Shown piece after piece: positions 46,218 through 59,661 of a DNA stretch of 64,000 bases; within the stretch, counting starts at the first letter, position 1, and each line of letters starts with the position of its first letter. A program made the translations under genes and the position numbers. The notes beneath the pieces were generated by a model that had not been told where the DNA came from, made no database searches, and saw nothing but the letters and a program-made list of their open reading frames with translations. Source of the stretch: Spirodela intermedia (lineage: Eukaryota > Streptophyta > Magnoliopsida > Alismatales > Araceae); the NCBI GenBank assembly GCA_902729315.2, contig LR746264.1, positions 2,093,378 through 2,157,377 of the forward strand, in the 5' to 3' direction.

Positions 46218-49126
46218 ATTTTTACTCACTTGGGTTATAGGGGAACACTATCATTATTATAAAAGAAACTTTTATTTTTTTGACGATTTTAATGGTTAGA
46301 AAATAGTCACCCCACTAGTAAGGTCCTCTCAAACAACTATTTTTGGTGTATGATACCTTTTTTTGTTTCAGAAATTTATCATATTGCGCCACATACAATA
46401 ATTAATTGTTTTTGTTATAATTTGCACACATATCAACTATGCTATGAAGAATAATCATAAAATTTATATCTTTTTGCAATGTACTCTATGTTCCTAAAGA
46501 TTGTTTGAATATTTGTATGCATTTAATTAAAAATGCACACAAATATTATTTTTATTAAAAAAATTGACAACTTAGATTGCATAATTATTATTGATAATGA
46601 GCATCGTGGTTTATATAGGGAAATAACAAACAAGATGATTAGATGTTCCTGAGTAGCATATCTATGCTAATTTGAGAGCAATAAGTCAAATCTATACCAC
46701 GTAATCAGGGTTTTATATTCAACTATATGATTATTTTTATTAAGTGTACTCAAGAGGAAACTTTGAGATGGCGTTTTCTATAAAACTTCATAAAAATGGA
46801 GTTTTCATTGTTGTAGTGAAAAACTGAAGCCAACTTTCATTCTACCTTAATTCTAATTGACATATTAGTTAGATAGAAATATAACATGAAAATTATCTTT
46901 CCTTCTTAGCATCAGGCCAATTTACTGGATGTAACTAGAAAAATATTTGATAAGATAAAGTATTTTATCTGCATTCACATCTGAAAAAGGAGCAACCAAC
47001 TCAAGTAGAATGTTTCATAATTCTGATCAATTGCGCAGCCAGCCGTTACATCACACAAGTATCTTATGCATTTAGCTTGGGGAGAGCGAGCACCGACTCC
47101 CGAGCTTGGCAGAAGCTCCTCAAAACCGCCCAAACTACTCGATCATTACAAAAAGATCAACAGTCCAAACGACCTCGCATCCAACCAAACATGCCCTGTT
47201 CATCCTCAATCATGCCCTTGCCTTCCCCGTCCCCCTCCCCCTCCCCCTCTGAAACCTCTCTTCAGTCAGCTACTTCCAAGGCTAGTTAGTAGTGGAGATC
47301 GCTGGGCAGCGCCCACCCATCCATAGAAGTCGCAGAGCCGTTTAGGTAGACGAGGAACTCCACATCAGCTATTATTGCATGGTTCGCGGAAAAGAAATCC
47401 AAACGATGAGAGAAGACGGCAACCAGATAGAACCCCGACAATACAAAAACTCGCAATAATCTATGATCATCTAGGTGAAACTCTCGAGGGCCAAACAAAG
47501 AGCAAGAGTACAGCGGTCCTAAACAAGTCGTGCAAACTCGAACCCAGAAAAGGGATACACTTTGCACATGAGGAGACGGAGGGGGGGAAGTGGGGAGGGG
47601 AGATTCCATGTCACTGGGTCGCCCCGAGCCACTTGGAGAAGTTTTCAAACTCGGTGTAGTCGCTGTCGGAGATCATCGTATGGTACCAGCTCTTCCCCGC
47701 AGCCCTGATGGCCGCTGCTTCTTCCTGCACCAGATCAACACCTGGGGTTAGAGAGAGGGAACGAGCAAACGACGCAAATTCTGGTCGGGAAGCTGAAGCT
47801 GCTGCTTCGGACCAGAAAATAGACACCTCCATCATCGTACCACCAAAAAAAGGCTAAAACTTGGCAGGAAGGGGACGGGGATGTCAAGTAGAGTAAGCGA
47901 CATCGGCTTTCTTCGGCCTGATTCAAACCGCATTGTCGCTGACTGAACCACGGAAGAGCAACAAACAGCCCGTGCACGAGGCTATGTAAAACGGGACCCA
48001 CGATGAGACGCACCTTAGGGAGCTTAGTCCTCTTCTTATCGAGCTTCTCCTTCTTCGACTTTATCCTCTGGGCCTCAGTCAGAAGCGCCACCCTCCTCGC
48101 CGTCTTGGCGTACGGGTTCAGCTTCAACATCGCGTTCAGGTTCTTCAGCGGGTTCTTCTTCAGAGCCTTCCTCTTCACCTCGGTCTTGATGGGACGCACC
48201 ACCGACTGCACCTCGTCCGAGTTGATGATCCTCGACAGGTCCGAGTTGCTCATCTTCGATCTCGGCAGCACGTACTTGTTCTTCCTCTCCGACGCCTTAT
48301 CGAAGGTGCCGAACACCGCGTCCAGCCTCTCGAACGCCGACTTGGTCCACACGATGAACCTACCGAGGTGCCCACCCGGGGCCAGCTTCAGCAGGTTCAG
48401 CCGCTCCACATTCATCACGTCCACGCCGGGGATGTTGCGGAACGCCTTCACGATCTTAGCGCCCTCCGTGCCGTACACAATCAGGGGACCCCTGCGCGAC
48501 ACATACCGCCTGTTTCTCATCTTGCCCTTCCCGGACCGGATGGCGTGGCTCTCCTTGGCCTTCTCCGCGTCCGCATACGCGCCGATCTGCTTCAGGATCT
48601 TGATGGCCGACGACGTCTTCTCCACGCTCTCCGCCGAATCGGAGATCACCAGCGGGACCTCGGGGATCCCCTCGATCCGGTGACCGCGGGCCATCACCAG
48701 CGCCGGAACGGCGGACGCGGCCAGAGCCGACACCACGGCGTACCTCCGCAGGTTCAGGTTCACGCGCCTATGCCACCGCCGCCATATCTTCGTCGGGGCG
48801 AACATCCGCCCGCCACGGCACATGTTCCCGAAGGCACCCTGCCCGGCGCGGTGGGTGCCGCCGCCGGGCACGCGGGGAATACGAGACACGGCACGTCCCG
48901 TCCCCCACGACTCAGCCGACGTCTGGTGCCCGGCGCGCTTCGACACGGCGTAGGGCTGCCGCTTGTTCTTCGAGATGTTGGAGTGGACGAAGCGGACCAC
49001 GTCCGGCCGGATGGTCGCCTTCAGCACGTCCGGCAGCGGGACGGCGTTAGATCCGTCCGTCGCCATGTCGCCCTCCAGGGCATGGACCGTCACCAGCGGC
49101 CTCACGGCGGCCACCATCCTGCTCCG
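46218..49126 (-). repeat. Right arm of the 2.9-kb inverted repeat
   Basis: Reverse complement of 38072-40980, with the constant coordinate sum 87198. It contains RPL4 copy 2 and the same 1.4 kb of downstream DNA. Similarity stops about 9 bp before the start codon. Confidence 0.95.
47611..49117 (-). CDS. RPL4: Cytosolic 60S ribosomal protein L4 (uL4), copy 2
   Basis: Two exons, 48014-49117 and 47611-47724, encode 405 aa identical to copy 1. Splice sites, the 289-bp intron and the 3'-UTR are also the same. Its two nucleotide differences from copy 1 (at 49049 and 48932) are silent, and both match copy 3. The gene is transcribed towards copy 1 (tail-to-tail) and away from copy 3 (head-to-head). 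Its promoter differs from that of copy 1 apart from a short conserved island, so it has its own regulation. No lesion was seen. Confidence 0.96.
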
Positions 49127-49155
49127 CGACGGCGGGAGAGGGAGTTCAGGAGATG

Positions 49156-49254
49156 CTAGGGTTTGAAAACCTCACACACAAAAGCGGAGACTTTAAGTTT
49201 TTATCCACTCGGAAAGGGTTCGATCTAATGGGCCGGGCTTCACCTGGCCCACGC
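49156..49254 (-). promoter_or_regulatory. RPL4 copy 2 promoter elements
   Basis: On the minus strand, a conserved stretch at 49254-49216 carries TGGGCC and GGCCCA. A telo-box AAACCCTAG follows at 49164-49156, 40 bp before the ATG. The stretch GTGAAGCCCGGCCCATTAGA is shared exactly with copy 1, while the surrounding DNA is unalignable by eye. Confidence 0.65.
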
Positions 49255-49259
49255 CTGTA

Positions 49260-52200
49260 TCTTCGTTTATCAAGTTGAATGACATGTCCCCAGGATAGAA
49301 AACATTAAAGCAACTTGTACTTAATTAATTAGCTAAAAATTAATAATATACTAAGAGACATTGGAAGCCCAAAGGATTCTATTTTGCTGAGCTCAATAGA
49401 AACTTTGACAGGCCAAGTTGAAGTTTTTCACTAGTCCAAGGTTGGGTGGGGGCATTGGACCAAGCCAAACAACCAACCTATCAACACAACTGATGTGTCA
49501 ATGGTGTGGATTAGGTTAGATGATTCTGGATGTCCTAAGCACTAGGTAAACTTTGTGGGAACAGAAGCAGACGAAGAAGAACCTACTGTGTAACCACAAT
49601 GATTAGAAGGAGCCAAAAGTTCATAAAAACAAGCACATCCACAAACAAATGTTCGAAGAAGTTATGAGGGGGTCAAGAATATCAAGAACATTGTGAGGGG
49701 AAAAAAGCTCATTTATTTGCATATTCATAAAATATTTTGCAAGGTAATCATCAGGTCTTTTAGAGAAGCATGCGCATGATCCTTATTTCATAAGGCTTCA
49801 TATGTTGTTAAGTTTTGGTGGTGATTCTTGAAAGTTGGTTTTGTTGTAGTCTAATGGCAACTAATAAATCCCTAAGTTAGGTAGGTTTGGATAAAAGACA
49901 CGTGAAAATCATGCCTTTCTAAAGTGCTGCATTCGGAAAAAAAACCTTAGTTCTGTATAATCTATGACAAATTTATTACTAGATTGGTTACTATAATGAA
50001 GGGTGTGACATGGCTTGTAATCTTGCCTTTCTTACTACGCAGAGTTGAAACAATTGGGTCATTTTATGACATGTGAAGTTTCCCCTTATCAAGCTTTTTT
50101 CTTGGAAAAACTTTATGATTTGTGAAATATATTAATCATACAATTTTGTTTTATGTTTATAGTCCAAATAAGCTACAAAAATTCTTAAGGACAAATAAGA
50201 GAAAATTTAAGGTAAGAAGTTATCTCAATTAAATTGAAAAACAAAGAAGCTTATAAATTTATTATCAAAAAAATGAAGTCATTGATATGAATTGAATTTA
50301 TGAAATGAAGTATAACCAGAATAGAGGTGTGCATAAATACAAGGCAAGACAAATTAAAGGATATGGTATAAAATGGAAAAACCTTTATGGTATTGATTAA
50401 CTAGATGCATTTTACATGTTATTACATTTGAAACTATTATGATTAGTTTGATTATAGCAGCACAAATGAGATGGTATATTTTAATTTGATGTTAAAATTG
50501 TCTTTTTGAATGATTATTTGGACAAAGATTTATATATTGAATAACCATAAGAATTTGTGATTGATGACAAAGATAATAAAAATTTATGATTAAAAACAGA
50601 CATTTTACAGACAATTTCAAAACTTTATGATTAAAAAAAGTATTCAGGACATGATGTCACATCCTTCATTCAATAGAGTGAGCTTCTTTCAATAGAATTT
50701 GGATATGCACCTAAGCGTGTGTGAGCATGTATGTGTGTGCAGTAAGGATGGCATCACAATACAACACACACCAATATTGCATATGTATGAAACTTGCGAG
50801 TGTATGAAATGGCACAATGTGACATGTACAAGAGTAGATGAGATACATGCAAATGTATGCAAAGTAGGTTGTCAAGTTCACTAGTGTGGGGAAATTGGTA
50901 AACTTCTCATAAACCTCATTGGTTGTTGGCACGGTATGACATTGGCATGATGATGACATAACATTGCCATTGTAGTAGCATAATATAAAAAAAGTGATGT
51001 AATTGTCAAACTTCAACAAGCTCTTCAAGATATACACAAATGTTTTTGACTTAATAATTAAAGGTGTCTTGATGTGGGAGGGATATCTCATAGATTTAGA
51101 AAGTCAAAATTTGAGTGACATAGAGCGATGACTCTACGCATGAGAAAAAGATTAATGTAATTGTACATTGTCTCTAAGTTTGTAGGCATTATCTTTCTAG
51201 AGGGTATTTTTGTGCCTTAATAGGTTTACAACCACATATTTTGACATACAGTAGAAGTTCACTTGAAACTAAGCTCACTAACAATACTACTTCTAGTATA
51301 ATTTCGGGTCAAAATATAGCCCAGGGCAACTAGTGTGTAGTTGATGCCCTCCACCATTAGGAGTACAAAGCTAGTCTCTAGTCATTATAATGACATATGA
51401 GAGTATGCTGAATGAAATCTAAGTATCCTTGATTGTGGATGACGAGGCAAAATTCTTGGTTCAATATATGACAAATGAGTATTAGTGAAAGACAATATAT
51501 CATACATGTATAAACATAGATCATGTGTAATGCCTATGAGCATGTTATGGAGATACCTACTACCATAAGTGCATATGATGCACTGTGTTGGGCATCATGT
51601 TGGACAATGTATCACAATAGTATTGATTGTTAACATCTATTACTAGCTAGGTATGGAAGAACACATTGTTGAGACATGCATTATTTTATTTGGTTTGTTA
51701 ATATGACAAGATTTAGTGAGCCAAAACATCAAGCATGTTCAAATCTTTATTCATTTTGGGAAAATTGTAGGAATAATTTTTCAAAACTTTTATTGTCATA
51801 CTCCTAAAGATATAAGAGTACAATTTAATCTTTTTCAAATGTATAGTATTTCTGCACACATCAACAAACTATTCAATAGAAGATATGATGTATCTCTTTT
51901 CAACCAATGTGGTGACATGTTGGACATTATTAGTGAGAGTGATGTCTGATTCACTCAAAGTAGTTGGACAACACTCTTTCAATACAAAATTTTCATTAGT
52001 TTCCATCCACAAATAAAGTAGATCAACAATATGTTAGAAGAATATATTTGGCATTGTGTGATGACTAACCATGATAACTAGGTAGATTTATTATATATCA
52101 CTTAACTTTTTGATAATCCACATTAAAGGTTAATTATTGGCTAATCTCTATTTGAGTTTGCCATAAGATAACAACTATTCACTTGACTTGAGCACCCAAA

Positions 52201-53080
52201 CATCATCATTGGTTGTTACAACATTATAATGAGCTATTTGAGATTATGGCAAAGGTGGAAATGTTGACTTATTATCTTGACTTGTCATAGAGATTGGTAT
52301 TTCTCAGTCTTTTATGGTTTTTTGATGAAGCCCTAATATTGAAACAAATAGACTTGACAAGCATACTTATAATAGTTTCATTGTTGGAACCCCACAATTG
52401 GGACAAGTAGAATTGACAAACGTCATAATAAATAGTTTCCTTATTGAAGTAGTAATATTGCAACTATTTTCATCATGTAGTCCTAACGTTACACAATCCA
52501 TTGATAAAGGCAAAGTTATTAGTGACCAAAGGAGGTCAATAAAGGTAGATTATTCAAGACTAATTATCATGTCTAATATTCAGTCAAGTGGTGTAATATA
52601 AGATTCTTTGTCAGTTCAATTGTACTTTGATTATTAAAAATAATATCATATTTTCTTACTTCCTACCCAAGTCACTAAGGAAGTTATTCAACCACACCAT
52701 CTCTTTACAAACTTCTACAGTGGCCACATTCTCTATCTTAATAGTAGACCAATAAACATTGAAAATAACCTACTTCTAAACCCAATAAACATTGAAAATA
52801 AAACCATACTCTCACCCAAAATAAATAATTTTCTCTCTTATTATGCTCTCTTCAATATTATCTCTCTCTTGATGAATTATCATTATATTAAATGTTTTTC
52901 TAATAATGTAATTTTAGAAACATAAATTACCTCTTTTAAGAGATTTTTTCTAACTCCTGACAATAAATCTACCATATTTGATTAAATATGTGATTTATTT
53001 ATGATCTAGGTGCATAGGGACCTATATCTCTAATTACTTACTTGTATTCAACTTTAGTGCATAACTTTCTTTTATTGTGG
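49260..53080. other. AT-rich intergenic DNA, 3.8 kb
   Basis: No gene recognised. Short ORFs at 50.7-52.6 kb have no recognisable domain. A diverged ~70-bp local duplication lies at about 52340-52445 (a GACAAG(C/T)A...AATAGTTTC(A/C)TT(A/G)TTG block twice). Confidence 0.4.
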
Positions 53081-53089
53081 GCTTGTTTA

Positions 53090-54400
53090 CTTTTTTCTTA
53101 AGATGAATGGAGACTTGTTTCCTAGAGTTTCTATTTTTAAAATTTTTAAATTTTATCTTTAATCCTAATTATTGATTTGATATTTATTTGATGTGCAACA
53201 ATAAAATATGTACTGCAAACAAGATAATTTTGACAATTTTTTTTGGCATTGATCTACTCGCACATGATATGTGGTGTGCTTTTTATATATGGGTCACTTA
53301 AATTCTTATGCTTGACTAGTTTATGCAATTGTAGTAAAATTATAAAGGCTTTTCTAAAGATATATAACTGACAAGACATTTATCTATTTCGCTTAGACTA
53401 ACAAGGCTCAAAATAAATTTATCTATTCTTTGTAGTTTTCTTTTTTACTTAAATACTCTTTGAAATTAAATCACATAATGAAAAAAAATAATTAAATGTT
53501 AAACTAGGCCCTATATACTTTAATATTTGTCCCAATGTAGGTCAGTCAAGATGTCAAAAAGGGGGGGGGGGGGAAGGGTTAAATTAGTTCTGTAAAATTT
53601 TTGATTCTTTATTTTAGTTTTTAGTGATTTTCTCTTAGCTGTATTAAATGGATAGAAGCACAAGTTAATAGACATTGAGTCAACTCACTAGGTCAATATA
53701 CTAGTCAATAGTCACCAACATACACACTCTTTTATATAGTGGCTCAACCTTCTCAACACAGTTTTCCACTATTCTCTCCAAGAGGACAACACATGGAATT
53801 GATGATGGGCCTATCTCCCCATACTAAACATTAAGATATTGGCTTCTATTTTTCCTTTGTTATTGGACTCTCCTTAGTGCCTTTGCAAAGTTTTGATGAA
53901 CACCTCCTTGATTTAATGAACTAATTTTTTATACTTGAGGTAACTATAGTTCTAAGCCTTTAAAAGGGAATTGATGTGGCGTTGACTTGTGTCTTAAAGT
54001 CTCTTATGACGGATGGGCTATATGTAGAGCATTATAAGTAGACCATTATAACTCAAATGAGTTAAATTTTACTAGTTAAAAATAATTTGGGTCAAACCCC
54101 TTGTTTTAAAAATCTGGAAAGTCAACCTGATCGATTGACCACCCTGTGAAATCTGACTAGAAGAAGATAATATGGGCTGGCTCCTTCAAGGCTGCAAAGT
54201 AATTTCAGTAATAATTAGAGGGTGGGTCTGCACGAAAAGGGTTGTTGGGGAACATGGTTCAGGAAAAGGCCGACTTGGGCCACGGGAAGCCCCCGGCCCA
54301 TCAGACCGAGCCCTAACGTAGTGACTATAAAATGTGGCGTGTCTAAACCCTAATGCCTTGTGATCTGCTTCTCCTTCCTCTGTTACCGCCGCCGCACCGG
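53090..54400 (+). repeat. Upstream flank of RPL4 copy 3, diverged duplicate of 35.7-38.07 kb
   Basis: Blocks match the flank of copy 1 in the same order and orientation. The total length is shorter, so each copy has gained or lost DNA. It contains a G-homopolymer at about 53562-53575. Confidence 0.6.
54274..54353 (+). promoter_or_regulatory. RPL4 copy 3 promoter elements
   Basis: TGGGCC and GGCCCA motifs lie at 54274-54313. A TATAAAA box lies at 54326-54332 and a perfect telo-box AAACCCTAA at 54345-54353, 54 bp before the ATG. This is the most complete of the three RPL4 promoters. Confidence 0.7.
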
Positions 54401-54406
54401 AGCAGG

Positions 54407-56642
54407 ATGGTGGCCGCCGTGAGGCCGCTGGTGACGGTCCATGCCCTGGAGGGCGACATGGCGACGGACGGATCTAACGCCGTCCCGCTGCCGGACGTGC
54501 TGAAGGCGACCATCCGGCCGGACGTGGTCCGCTTCGTCCACTCCAACATCTCGAAGAACAAGCGGCAGCCCTACGCCGTGTCGAAGCGCGCCGGGCACCA
54601 GACGTCGGCTGAGTCGTGGGGGACGGGACGTGCCGTGTCTCGTATTCCCCGCGTGCCCGGCGGCGGCACCCACCGCGCCGGGCAGGGTGCCTTCGGGAAC
54701 ATGTGCCGTGGCGGGCGGATGTTCGCCCCGACGAAGATATGGCGGCGGTGGCATAGGCGCGTGAACCTGAACCTGCGGAGGTACGCCGTGGTGTCGGCTC
54801 TGGCCGCGTCCGCCGTTCCGGCGCTGGTGATGGCCCGCGGTCACCGGATCGAGGGGATCCCCGAGGTCCCGCTGGTGATCTCCGATTCGGCGGAGAGCGT
54901 GGAGAAGACGTCGTCGGCCATCAAGATCCTGAAGCAGATCGGGGCGTACGCGGACGCGGAGAAGGCCAAGGAGAGCCACGGCATCCGGTCGGGGAAGGGC
55001 AAGATGAGAAACAGGCGGTATGTGTCGCGCAGGGGTCCCCTGATTGTGTACGGCACGGAGGGCGCTAAGATCGTGAAGGCGTTCCGCAACATCCCCGGCG
55101 TGGACGTGATGAATGTGGAGCGGCTGAACCTGCTGAAGCTGGCCCCGGGTGGGCACCTCGGTAGGTTCATCGTGTGGACCAAGTCGGCGTTCGAGAGGCT
55201 GGACGCGGTGTTCGGCACCTTCGATAAGGCGTCGGAGAGGAAGAACAAGTACGTGCTGCCGAGATCGAAGATGAGCAACTCGGACCTGTCGAGGATCATC
55301 AACTCGGACGAGGTGCAGTCGGTGGTGCGTCCCATCAAGACCGAGGTGAAGAGGAAGGCTCTGAAGAAGAACCCGCTGAAGAACCTGAACGCGATGTTGA
55401 AGCTGAACCCGTACGCCAAGACGGCGAGGAGGGTGGCGCTTCTGACTGAGGCCCAGAGGATAAAGTCGAAGAAGGAGAAGCTCGATAAGAAGAGGACTAA
55501 GCTCCCTAAGGTGCGTCTCATCGTTCCCATTTCAAAGGAGCTTATATTCTTTTTCCTTATTGCTTCTTATCTTCAGCCTATTGATTTTCGTTCCTTTTTT
55601 TTCTTTTGTAATTGATGTTAAGTTATGATATTATCTTTCTCTAATGCCATATTTCCATATGCTATCTTTCTCTGAGTTTTTTAACCGTTTTGTTGGTCAC
55701 ATTGCTTTTGAATTGGAAGTCTTCATGCTGCGTCCGAAATCTTCATGCCTTATTTTGCTGAACACATTCGACTGCGTGCTTGGTATTCATCCATTAGTGA
55801 CTTTTGTATTTTTATCTAGTATCATAGATTTTATATTTTTCATTAATTTTTAAATTTTATATTCCTGTTGTTAAAGAAGCTTTTAGACATGGGGTCTTAT
55901 GGACTCTTTCTCTTAGTTCAATTCAATCTATCACCTAAACTGAGGGAATCAGAATGACTGTTTATATTAATTTCTCTACTAATTATACTTGATAGCATTC
56001 ATTCTTATTTCTCTGGCCTTGTATCTCTATAAAATGTTCTATGATTATCAATTGCTTGTGTATGTCATTTCTCTCAGTGGTCATATTTGTTTCAACTCTT
56101 TATTTAGGACTGAATAATGTTATGCTTTTCGTGGCTTCACATGTTTGCAATTATGAGTGAATATAATACAATGCAGTCAGTGTAAGAATTGCATCCATAC
56201 CGTGTTTGGTTTCAGTTGGGTCTGAGATATGTTGTGGCTTTCATTTTCACTGTAGCATTTTTACGGTTGATAGTTGGAATTGCTCTCCTATTTCATGGTC
56301 ATAATTATTCTATCAACTGCAGCAATATGATTTTAGACTGTTATTATGCACCTATTGGCTGGTGGATGTCTTTCGTGATTAGATGTTAAAAGTAACCTTT
56401 GTATCTGCATTTTCTCCTAGATCTCTACAGAGATGACTTCATATTTTGCTAAGTTCGAAAACCATTTGTGGAGAGGAATAACCCCCACCCCCTCCTTTCT
56501 GATCAGTCAATTTCTTCCCATCTTGTAGGAAGAAGCAGCCGCCATCAGGGCTGCAGGAAAGAGCTGGTACCACACCATGATCTCAGACAGCGACTACACT
56601 GAGTTTGAGAACTTCTCCAAGTGGCTCGGTGCGACCCAGTGA
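54407..56642 (+). CDS. RPL4: Cytosolic 60S ribosomal protein L4 (uL4), copy 3
   Basis: Two exons, 54407-55510 and 56529-56642, give 405 aa. Compared with copies 1 and 2 there is a single residue change (Ala to Gly in the [10 protein letters not shown] stretch). Exon 1 differs from copy 1 at six positions. The 1,018-bp intron is unrelated to the 289-bp intron of copies 1/2 beyond the first 14 bases. Exon 2 has nine synonymous differences in 111 coding bases. The chosen ATG is the conserved one. An upstream in-frame ATG at 54353 exists but precedes the conserved leader. No lesion was seen. It is transcribed away from copy 2. Confidence 0.96.
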
Positions 56643-59600
56643 TCATCAGCGTCAGTAGCAGTAGTTGATTGGGAAAGAAACCAAACCTTAGTATTTTGTC
56701 TTCCGTTTCTTCTCTATTTTGAACGAGTTTTGGGCCATGGAGGAACCCCCTTTGTTGAGTTTTGCCCCAAGTTTCCGTTAAGATTATTTCTTTCTCTCGA
56801 AGAATGGATCTTTTGTCTTTGGTTTGTGGGGGCCGGGCAAATGATGGGTTTCAATTTCCCGGCCCTCTTTACCTGGTGAGGAAGACAACTTACTTATCCT
56901 AGAAAAAACATCATGAAAGAGAATGATTTCCCAATTAGAGGATGACACCACCTAGAGAGGATGACATGTCTATGATGAGTGCCGTAAAATTACAGCTTAT
57001 TCCTCTACTTCAGATTCTTAGTTCTATTAACTTCTAGCTTAGATTCAAATATCTGCAAGAAATTTGGTTAGAAAGGTCCTAGTGATTACGAAGTTGTTGC
57101 AAAGTTGAATTGTTTGATTTTATTCTATGTTTTACTATTTATCTCTCGTACAAGGAAAAACTATATTCGATGATACTTGATAAATAATCCCCTCCCCAAG
57201 TGTGACTCCCAATTGAGCAATAAACTAGCCCCATTAAATTTGATGATGGTGAGACTCTTATTATTCATCCACTGGTGGTAGTGGTGAGCCAGACCAACAT
57301 GTCCATTTTATGTTGATACCTTTACCAAGATAGTTCAAGTTGATCCACTTCCCCAAGGAAAACAATATCTTCTTTATCAGGGTAGGTCAAGTTGATGAGT
57401 GTTTCAAGTAGCTACATTCAAATTGTATGGTTGTTTCAAGTTGATAACGAAGCATACAATTTGCTAAAAACTAATAATGAATAATACTGATGTAGGACAT
57501 CAATTCTAGAACAAGGAAAGGTGAAAAGTATTTGACTCAAGTAGCCCCAAATTAGTGGGCTAGGCGTTCACGTAGCTTCAAATATGTTCTACGAGATTAG
57601 AAAATCTTAAAAGCCCCAAATATGATTAGGCCCATAATGAAGTGCCGCATAAAAGCATCTAATATTACTTTTTTGTTTTCAATTCGGTTTAATTTTGTTT
57701 TAATGTAATTTCAATCGGTTTTAAAGCGTTATTAAAATTGAAAACTTTTTTTTATGGGCGCCCTAATAACTCGCTTACTTAAAGGCTCCACTTTGTAACT
57801 TTGAGGGCATTGCTTCCAATTATGAAAATTTTCCTCTTCGAGACTATATCTAGCAGCTTGTGGTTTCAAATGCCTCCATTGTAAACTCAAAGAAAAATTG
57901 ATCCTTGTGGATTCAAAGATCAAAATTTATGTGGATTCATTTTTTTGTCTTGACATGACTCTAACTACAACAATTTGTATCTATGGTTCAAGATTTTAGA
58001 TTGGTTCCTTCGATGATTGACATTTATAATGATCTGGTTTATAAAGTATGACATGTATATGATATCAATATTTTCAAGTTTTGATAATCATCATCAAAAC
58101 TTTCAGGATGTGCACAATGCATTGCTATCTAATGAATGAAACTTTCATGAAAAGTAATTTCATTGTATCTAGGAATACGAATAATAAGTTTAGAAATCAA
58201 TATATAAAATACTCTTACAAATCACATTTTCATTTATTGGTTGTGAAGAACCTCTTGTTTATACCAAAATAAGATCAATTTCAACGACATACTATTTTTA
58301 GAATGTAATATACTTTTAGTGTAAAAGTTTACATTGTTATTATTGGCAATGGCAATAGTAACAATTATATTTCTTCAACTATGATTTGAAAGTTAAGGCT
58401 AAATATTGAGAAAAAGTCTAACTCAAATCAGGTGGTTCAAGAAAGATTTTGGAAAAAATATCATAAAAACATGCTTAGTAAAATTTTCATTTGACATTTT
58501 TTTTTATAAAATTGAATGTCATGTAGTTGATATGAAATGATTTTTACAAGGTCTTGATATTGATGCCCTTGGTTTTGATGATATCAAATAAAAATAAATA
58601 AATAATTGCCCTAATGTTTTAGATTTATAAAGGAAGAAAGTGAGTTTAGATTCAGATGTCTAATTTATGTGAATTAAATATTTAATATATTGAATGGACT
58701 AATTATAGTAAACTATTTGTCTAATAATTAATAATTTAATTATAATAATTAAACTAAGAAGTTTCAATCTTGAGATTAAGTTGATTTTCTATCTTTGGAA
58801 TGTCTACAAATAAATTGAATAAAAAGTAACAAATAAAATGTTGACTACATCTTATTCTCAAAATAGGGCCATATGGTATATGCAGACATATTCTCAAAAG
58901 AGAAATATTTGGTCTAAGATTATATTTATGATGATCCAACCATTGTATTGCACCATTTATCTATTCTATTATTTCTACATCTTATTCGACATTTTTTTTA
59001 ATTACCAATTTCAAATAAACAAGAAAATAAAAGAATACTTCAAAGATTTATGTTTACAAAATTTATTTCAATGATGACATGTCAAACAAGTACATTGACA
59101 AAAGTGAAACAAAGTTACAAAGTTTTGATTCAAAATAGAACTATTGAAGATATGGGAAAAATGGAAAGCTAGTACAAGATGAAAGCCTATATAAGATAAT
59201 AATTATAGACTAAAGTATTAAATAGATTTTAGAGAATTAATGCTATATCAATGCATCGATGCATGAACTATAGTAGTAAGGTTCATTAGCTAGATCTAAC
59301 ATTCAAACAACTTGACTTTTGTGATTAGTATTCTCCAGCAAGGCCTAAGATAATTGAATCGTGAATGACTAGCAATTTTGACAAAGATATACTACTTGTA
59401 GTCATATTTGACTTGAGAAGAATTGATATCTCAATATATATGAACTTGAGTAATTTAAATTATTGATCTCATTATAATCATTATGTACTCGTAAGGAAAT
59501 AATTAATAACACAAAGAACTAGATGACATTTTTACACTAAAGTTAACTAGATGAGAGACAAACTACTATACAAGTTGTGTTCTTGATAAAAGAGTGTTGA

Positions 59601-59650
59601 AAGGTTGTATCATTACAAAAGAGTAGATCAAACTCAAAAACTTGATGAAT
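56643..59650. other. RPL4 copy 3 3'-UTR followed by AT-rich intergenic DNA
   Basis: The first 250 bases are probably 3'-UTR. They are not similar to the 3' region of copies 1/2. The rest is AT-rich with no recognisable gene or element termini. Confidence 0.4.
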
Positions 59651-59661
59651 TCAAGTCAATC

